This document shows, in pieces, positions 56,809-64,000 of a DNA stretch of 64,000 bases; the first letter of the stretch is position 1, and every line of letters begins with the position of its first letter. Below the pieces are notes generated by a model, which was not told where the DNA came from, searched no databases, and saw only the letters and a program-made list of their open reading frames with translations. The DNA lies in assembly GCF_018294505.1 (NCBI RefSeq), contig NC_057808.1:226669684-226733683 (forward strand), read 5' to 3'. A program made the position numbers and the translations under genes. The DNA comes from Triticum aestivum (lineage: Eukaryota; Streptophyta; Magnoliopsida; Poales; Poaceae).

Positions 56809-57014
56809 AATTTCTAGTAGACCACCATATCAGTAGTACTTTTCCCCCATTTAATAGTATAGTTCAAGCACTTTGTAACGCTAGTTAGAATGATTGTATG
56901 CCTTGTTTGAATTGATTGAGTGATATTGATTGTATTTGACTCATGAGCATATGGGTAGTGTTTTCCCCCTAGACCTCATTCTACTCTTAACTCTCATCTT
57001 TTCTAACCCATCAG
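56809..57014 (+). other. Spacer between extra ORF and gag
   Basis: About 200 AT-rich bases with no ORF. It may act as the leader of a gag-pol message or contain an intron end. 'ttttccccctag' near 56963-56974 is a plausible splice acceptor, but this is not shown. Confidence 0.3.
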
Positions 57015-60000
57015 ATGCCTCCGAGACGCGACACCGGATTTGTTTTCCCACCAGAGATCACTTAGTTGATTCAGCAACAGAATGCCCTGATGCAAGTGTT
57101 AGTACAGAACCAAGGCAACAACAACAACAACCCACCACCTCCACCTGTTGATCACTTAGCCCGTTTCTTGAGGCTAAACCCGCCGGTGTTTTCCAGTAGC
57201 ACCGAGCCGATTGTTGCAGATGATTGGCTCCGCAAAGTTGGAAGGGAGTTGACCACTGCAGGATGCACAGATGCGGAAAGAGTGCGTTTTGCCGCACATC
57301 AGCTTGATGGACCCGCAGCATTGGTGGGAGAATTACACAGCCACACACCCTATTGACACTGTCACATGGGACCAGTTTCAGCAAGCTTTCCGTACAGCCC
57401 ATGTTTCAGCATGAGCTATGGTTATGAAGAAGCGTGAGTTTCGCAACCTACGCCAAGGAGGACGCACCGTAGGCCAGTATGTGGAGGAATTCAGTAAGTT
57501 AGCACGTTATGCACCAGATGACGTTGCTACAGATGCAGCCAAGCAGGAGAAGTTTTTGGAAGGACTGAATGATGAACTGAGTATGCAGTTGATGGTAGCA
57601 ACCTTCAACAACTACCAGGAGTTGGTAGATAGAGCTCTCATGATTGAAGGGAAGCAACAACAGATTGAAAACCGTAAGAGGAAGTATGGACAAGGGAAGT
57701 ATAATTCTGGAGCTCAGCAGAAACCAAGATTTGCCCCAAAACCGGGAGGACAGTTTCAGCATACCCATGGAGGAGGTAGTTCGCACAACCATAATGGCTC
57801 CAAGAATGGTAATGGGAATGGAGGAAGCAACGGACAGAACCGCACCAACCCATCTACCCCAGCCAAAAGGGATCTAAGTCACGTTACTTGTTTCAAGTGC
57901 CAGAAGACTGGACACTATGCAACTGATTGTCCTAAAGCCCAGAATGGAAATGGCAATGGAAGCTCTGGGAAGAAGCCGAACCCTTTCAATAAAGGACATG
58001 TGAACCACGTGAGCGTGGAAGAGGTTGAAGCACAGCCTGATGCAGTAATAGGTAAGTTTTTGGTTAAGTCATTTACTGCAATCGTTCTTTTCGATACTGG
58101 TGCATCGCATTCATACATATCAAGGGGATTTGTGGATAAGTTTAAGTTGCCCACCAAAGTTCTCAGAACACCTATGCTAGTAACATCGCCAGGAGCAGAG
58201 TATATGGCAAGCCAAGGATGTTTTCAGATGCCATTGGCCATAGGTAGGCATGTTTTCCCCTCAGACCTAATAATTTTGGAGTCACAAGGTTTGGATGTGA
58301 TTTTGGGAATGGATTGGCTATCGATGTATGGAGGAAACATCGATTGCGCCAGTAAGACGATTTTACTTACCACCCCAGAAGGGAGAAGGATCAAGTATGT
58401 ATCCCGGCATGTGCCGAAGAGGACTCAGGTGAATTCCTTATCAGGAGTTGTACAGGAGGAAGTACCAGTGGTGAAGGATTACCCGGATGTATTTCCAGAA
58501 GAGTTGCCAGGCATGCCACCAGATAGAGACATTGAGTTCTTGATTGAACTTTTGCCAGGCATAGGGCCAATATCTAAGAGACCGTACAGGATGCCCGCAA
58601 AAGATTTGGAGGAAATTAAGAAGCAGATTAAGGAGTTACTGGATAAAGGCTATATTCGCCCAAGTTCGTCACCTTGGGGATCACCCGTACTTCTAGTGGA
58701 GAAGAAAGATGGATCGTTGAGGATGGTTGTTGATTACCGTGGATTGAATGAAGTGACCATCAAAAATAAGTACCCACTGCCGATGATCAATGATTTGTTT
58801 GACCGCTTACAAGGAGCTAAAGTATTTTCTAAGATCGATCTACGATCAGGATACCATCAGTTAAAGATTCGAGAGCAGGATATACCTAAGACGGCTTTTA
58901 CCACCAGATATGGACTGTATGAGTATGCCGTTATGTCATTTGGTCTGACTAACGCACCTTCCTATTTCATGAACCTGATGAACAAAGTGTTTATGGAGTT
59001 TTTGGATAAGTTCGTCATGGTGTTCATTGATGATATTTTAGTCTTTTCCAAGAATGAGGAAGAGCATGAGGAGCATTTGCGATTGGTACTTGAGAAGCTC
59101 AGAGAACATCAGTTATATGCCAAGTTTAGCAAATGTGAATTTTGGCTGAAGGAAGTTGGATTCCTCGGACATGTTATTTCTGGAGAAGGAATTGCAGTAG
59201 ACCCCGCCAAAGTGGACACAGTAACAAGTTGGGAATCACCCACGTCAGTTGGAGAGATCCGGAGTTTCCTTGGACTTGCAGGATACTACCGGTGGTTCAT
59301 CGAGAATTTCTCGAAAATTGCAAAGCCCATGACTGAGCTATTGAAGAAAGACACCAAATTCAATTGGACCGAGGAATGTGAAGCTAGTTTCCAAGAGTTG
59401 AAGAAATGATTGGTTACATCACCCGTGTTGATTCTGCCAGATCAACGCAAGGATTATGAAGTTTATTGCGACGCTTCTCGTCGAGGACTTGGAGAAGTGC
59501 TTATGCAGGAAGGAAGAGTTGTGTCATATGCTTCACGACAACTTAAACCCCATGAGAATAATTATGCTACGCATGATTTGGAGTTGGCAGCCGTGGTGCA
59601 TGCATTGAAGACATGGAGACATTTTCTCATCGGAAACCATTGTGAGGTGTACACGGATCACAAGAGTTTGAAGTATATTTTCACGCAGAAGGAGTTAAAT
59701 CTCAGACAAAGGAGATGGTTGGAGCTCATTAAGGATTATGATATGAGATTGCATTATCACCCAGGGAAGGCTAACGTAGTAGCAGACGCGTTGAGCCGCA
59801 AGAGCCATGTCAACACCCTCATGACAGGAGAGTTACCTCAGGAGTTAGCCGAGGACCTTCGCGAGCTATGTTTGGAGATAGTCCCAAGAGGCTATTTAGC
59901 GACACTGGAGATTCAGTCTACCTTGATGGAAAAGATCAGAGAAGCTCAGAAGACAGACAAGGAGATTGACGAGATAAAGGAAAAGATGAGCAAGGGAAAA

Positions 60001-61398
60001 GCCATGGGATTTCGTGAGGATGAGCACGATACCTTATGGTTTGAGGACCGCGTTTATGTGCCAAATGATCTGGAGATCAGGAAGTTGATTTTGCAAGAGG
60101 CCCATGATTCACCGTACTCGATTCACCCAGGAAATACCAAGATGTATTTGGATTTGAAGAATACTTTCTGGTGGACCGGAATGAAGAAGGATATTGCGGA
60201 GTATGTAGCAGTTTGTGATGTATGTCAGAGAGTGAAGCCAGAACATCAGAAGCCAGCAGGATTGCTACAACCATTGCCGATACCCGAATGGAAGTGGGAT
60301 AAAATAGGCATGGATTTTATCACGGGATTGCCCAGGACTCGTTCAGGCTATGACTCAATATGGGTTGTAGTCGACCATTTGACAAAAGTAGCTCATTTCA
60401 TTCCAGTGAAGACCACTTACACCAGTGCTAAGTTGGCGAAGATATACATGACCAGGATTGTATGTTTGCATGGAGTTCCGAGGACCATTGTATCACACAG
60501 AGGAACCCAGTTTACCTCCAAGTTTTGGAAGCAGTTACATGAAACATTGGGAACCAGGCTAGAATTCAGTACAGCCTTTCACCCACAGACAGATGGACAG
60601 ACCGAGAGAGTCAATCAGATTTTGGAGGATCTGTTGAGAGCTTGTGCACTAGATTATGGATCTAGTTGGGATGACAATTTTCCATATGCCGAGTTTTCTT
60701 ACAACAACAGTTATCAAACCAGTTTGAAGATGGCCCCTTTCGAAGCTTTGTACGGAAGGAGGTGTAGAACACCGTTGTTATGGGACGAAGTTGGAGACCG
60801 TCAGTTGTTTGGACCAGATTTGATTAAGGAGTCTGAACAGAAAGTGAGGTTGATTCGCGATCGGCTCAAGGTAGCCCAGTCCAGGCAGAAGAGTTATGCT
60901 GATTCTAAACGAAAGGAGACAGTTCACGAAGTCGGAGACAGAGTGTATCTTCGAGTATCACCACTTCGAGGAGTGAAGCGCTTTGGAGTTAAGGGAAAGT
61001 TAGCGCCCCGTTTTATCGGACCATACAGAGTTTTGGAACGTATGGGAGAAGTTGCCTACAAGCTGGAATTGCCCAAAGGATTGTCAGGAGTTCATGATGT
61101 ATTTCACGTTTCCCAGTTGAAGAAGTGCCACGCAGAGATGGCTGAAATACCACTGAGAGATACAGTGCCACTGGAAGCGATTCAGCTGGAAGGTGATTTG
61201 ACCTATGAGGAGAAACCGGTTAAGATTCTTGAGTATGCCAGCCGAGTCACCCGCAGTAAGGTTATCAAGTTTTGCAAAGTCCAATGGAGTCACCACACGG
61301 AAGATGAAGCCACCTGGGAGCGAGAGGAAGATCTACGGAAGGACCACTCTCACCTGTTTTCTAGCCAACCCGAATCTCGAGGGCGAGATTCATCTTAA
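57015..61398 (+). pseudogene. Chromovirus Gag-Pol polyprotein, five defects
   Basis: About 1,460 codons. Defects: TAG at 57063-57065; one extra T near 57321; TGA at 57412-57414; TGA at 57407+2000 (59407-59409, from an Arg codon, CpG type); and integrase Asp to His at 60496-60498. Domains: gag (57066-57700), zinc knuckle [15 protein letters not shown] (57889-57933), protease [13 protein letters not shown] (Asp at 58093), reverse transcriptase with [20 protein letters not shown] and [10 protein letters not shown] (Asp pair near 59029-59034), RNase H (YCDAS, then [20 protein letters not shown]; about 59460-59800), integrase zinc finger (HDSPYSIH ... CDVCQ), core ([30 protein letters not shown]) and chromodomain (about 61200-61360, [19 protein letters not shown]). 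Gag builds particles, Pol copies and integrates, and the chromodomain directs insertion to marked chromatin. The long open stretches show recent loss. Confidence 0.9.
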
Positions 61399-61410
61399 GG
61401 GGGGTAGGTT
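61397..61410 (+). promoter_or_regulatory. Polypurine tract of the chromovirus
   Basis: AAGGGGGGTAGGTT immediately before the 3' LTR start TGTAACATCCC. It overlaps the end of the gag-pol stop codon. Confidence 0.8.
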
Positions 61411-64000
61411 TGTAACATCCCAAATTTTCAATTTGGAATGTTATACATAGATCATAATTGCATAGCATATTTTATTGCATTTTGGCAAATCCTCGATAAA
61501 TCCTAAGCAACTCAAGGACCCTCGGAGAGAGTTGGGGATTTTCCCGATTTATCATATTTGATTCTCATCAAATAATAAAACGAGGATTTTGGTTTTAATT
61601 ATTTCCTCTCCGAAAAATATTTCACATTAAAAATAAATGAGAGGAGAAAATATGACTTCTCCAAAACAATTGAAATATTGGAGCAAAAATATTAAAATCA
61701 TATATTGGATTTTATTCGGATTTTATTTGCAATTTTAATTGCATTAAAAAAATTGCACGTTTTCAAAACTGCATTTTTGTGTCAAAAAATGTTCACCTTG
61801 TTCTAATTAATTTTATTAGACGGGGAAAATTTGTTTTATCATTTTTGGATTTTTATTTATTTTTCTGTGATTTTTAGATTCGGCGGAATAATTTTAAAAA
61901 AAAGCCAACCGCACCCGACCGGGCCGAGGCCCAGCCGCGCCGTCTCCCTCGCGCGCACGCGAGCGCCGCCGCCCGAGTCCGCCATGGACACGACGCCGGA
62001 GCCCCGCCGCCTCGCTCGCTGCCCGCCGCCGCGCAGCCGCACCCGCGCCCCGCCCGAGCCCCGCCGAGCCTCGCCGCCCCTCGCCGAGCCCCGCCGGAGC
62101 CCAGCCGACCCCGCCGGAGCCCCGTTCCGACGAGGTATCGATTCCGACGCCGTTGCCGGTTTTCTTTAAAAAAACCGTTCATTTTTTAAAACCCTAGATC
62201 GGTTTATTTCTTTGGTTTTATTATTTAGTGAGCGTTCACCGACCCGTTCGTTCTAACGAACGTGTTCGTCGTATTTTCTCTGTTAACGAACGTCCGTTCT
62301 TTAACCGTTCGTCAGTTTTCTTTTTTGTCGGATTTATCCGCGATTATTCCAGATCTCGATTTCAGATCAGATCTTCGTTTTCGTTTAACTTTTCGCTCGT
62401 TTATCGGAATCAGGCGATTCAAGCGCCTAGAGTTTCGTCTCGAAATTCTCTTTCCGTTTAACCTACTCAAACATGTTTTTGCTACTGTAAAATTTGACCT
62501 AGATCCAGATTAGTAAACGAAGCTTGTTTCTTTCGCCGTTTGACTTTCGTTGCTTTGTTCGAGTTGATTCTTTTTGCAAACCGGAGTTCTTAAGTTGAAC
62601 TTTCTGGTTGGATCTTTTATTCGAGTTTTACCTGTGCATTAGATGAGTACTTATTGTTTGCTTGTTTGTTTGCGATAGAGTACCCGGAGTGCGCCGCTTG
62701 TTACTTCGAATCTCTAGGTTTCGCAGATCATCAACAAGGCAAGTAACACTTTGATCATACTTTTACATACCCAGTTTTTATTGCATTAGATCAATCCTCA
62801 AACATTGCATGGTTAGGATCTAATTAAATTGTGGGTATTGGGAAGTAGTTGAGGTAGTACCTATTACCTGTTTTATTTATCAAACCCTTGGGAGTTACTT
62901 CTACGTTTGCTCATATTGCCATGCTATGCTCGTAGACGTGGATTGGGTTTGAGAGATATTCATGACAGATGTGAGATTTAATAATGGTTTACTTAAGGTG
63001 GCAACTAAAACTCACATCTGGGTGGATTGAGGCACCTGGAGAACCCAGTGTTGCCTGTTTTTATAAGGACCGCCACCCAGGCTCAAAGGGATTATAAGAT
63101 TATTCATGCTAGAAACTTCCGTGTGGAGCCACAAGCTATTATGGGCTCTAGCATAGTTGAGTAGGTTACATGATCTCTTGAAGAGGTGGGCTAGCGGATG
63201 TAGGGGAAAGTAGGTGTAACTGTCCATCTGGAGTAAAGAGTGATTGTTTCAGAAAGACTGTGTCTCGGTCATCCGTTTCTCAAACATCATGCAGTGCGAG
63301 AATCAAGCGGAGGCGATCGAGTCTTGTGGGGAAAAGTGCACAAACCTCTGCAGAGTGTACAAACTAATCATGGTTAGCCGTGTCCCCGGTTATGGGCAAC
63401 TTGAGTCTCTAGTACCTGGATTATCATGTGAATCTCATCACGATGTTACTTTAATTAATTTTGTTGGGCTAATGATGATACTTAATTGGGATTGAGATGC
63501 TGTCAACCATCTCAATGTTTAACAACCACCATGATAGTTAAATAAAATTTATTCCTTTGCAGTAGGGAAAAATTGGCCTTTCGCAAAACTGTAACCATAG
63601 AGCTTTCCACCAGCCATATATGCATGTAGTATAGCATTATTATGTTCATTGTTCTCTATGTGTTACTTTGCCAGCATATTCCATGTGCTGGCCCGTTTTC
63701 GGGCTGCAACGTTTCATGTTGCAGACTTTTCAGACGACGAGTAAGGTGCTTTAGGTCGTGGTCTTATACTCAGTGATGCCGTTGGAGTTGATGGACTCAC
63801 TTATATTCCAAGTCTTCCGCTGTTATCGTATTTAGATGACCTTAAGCCATATTTGTCATACTTATTCTCTTTTGAGATATTCGATGTAATAAGTGTGTGA
63901 TTGCTACTCTGTTATAAATCCTCCATTTGTACTGTGCGTGTCAGCATTACTGATCCAGGGATGACACTGGTGCACAGCAGCACAGACTGTTTGAGGTCTG
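61411..64000 (+). repeat. Chromovirus 3' LTR, cut by the window end
   Basis: Matches 53270-55964. About 9 more bases (gtcgctaca by homology) should complete it. The GC-rich block near 61960-62060 differs from the 5' LTR and lacks about 100 bp. Confidence 0.9.

Larger units (their letters stand above)
53270..64000 (+). mobile_element. Tekay-like chromovirus (Ty3/gypsy), near complete
   Basis: 5' LTR 53270-55973, tRNA-iMet primer site 55979-55990, extra ORF 56086-56808, gag-pol 57015-61398, polypurine tract about 61397-61410, 3' LTR from 61411, cut by the window end about 9 bases short. The pol order is protease, reverse transcriptase, RNase H, integrase, chromodomain, which is the chromovirus order. 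The C-terminal chromodomain and the TGTAAC LTR start suggest the Tekay/Del clade. The coding part is damaged by few mutations, and the LTRs are nearly identical outside one GC-rich block, so insertion is recent relative to A, Angela and the LINE. Confidence 0.9.

Overview
This 64 kb window is nuclear DNA of a grass, most likely of the wheat/Aegilops/barley tribe (Triticeae). The evidence is the dense nesting of LTR retrotransposons, LTR ends typical of that tribe (TGATACGTCTCC..., TGTAACATCCC..., an Angela/BARE1-type copia LTR), tRNA-Asp and tRNA-iMet primer binding sites, Stowaway and Tourist MITEs, and the absence of operons or bacterial signals. No conserved host gene, tRNA or rRNA is recognisable. 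Nearly all coding capacity belongs to mobile elements, most of it broken. Family names are from memory of sequence style and are tentative.

Layout. 1-3162: low-copy-looking DNA with a diverged direct duplication, a hairpin MITE, a Stowaway MITE and a small two-exon hypothetical gene (2227-2898). 3163-28658: one nested stack. Athila-like gag-protease element A (3168-28653, target duplication GTAGG) is split in its 5' LTR by minus-strand element B (3877-13538) and in its 3' LTR by the related minus-strand element C (20274-27764, duplication CTCAC). B is itself split by a solo LTR (7375-10152, duplication AGGTG). 28659-35946: mosaic of MITEs, short diverged direct repeats, captured-gene-like fragments and a 476 bp solo LTR with duplication GTCCG. 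35947-39259: solo LTR of a chromovirus-like family. 39260-42700: GT- and GA-rich degenerate repeats, then a gene-like leader. 42701-53173: minus-strand LINE, split by a complete but decayed Angela-type copia element (43540-51784, duplication GAAAG). 53174-53269: tip of another LTR element, split by a Tekay-like chromovirus (53270 to just beyond the window end).

How the parts work together. A, B and C look non-autonomous. A has gag and protease but no visible reverse transcriptase or integrase. B and C share LTRs and 3' halves but carry different, unrelated coding modules. The chromovirus is the most intact element: an unbroken 240-codon extra ORF lies upstream of gag, and a nearly full gag-pol with chromodomain is spoiled by three stops, one frameshift and an Asp-to-His change in the integrase active site.

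Insertion order from nesting: A, then B and C, then the solo-LTR parent inside B; and LINE, then Angela, and separately LINE, then the TGATAATCCCC LTR element, then the chromovirus. The clearest candidates for new biology are the extra ORF of the chromovirus, the exchange of coding modules between B and C, and the repeated polypurine-tract-like motifs inside A, B and C.
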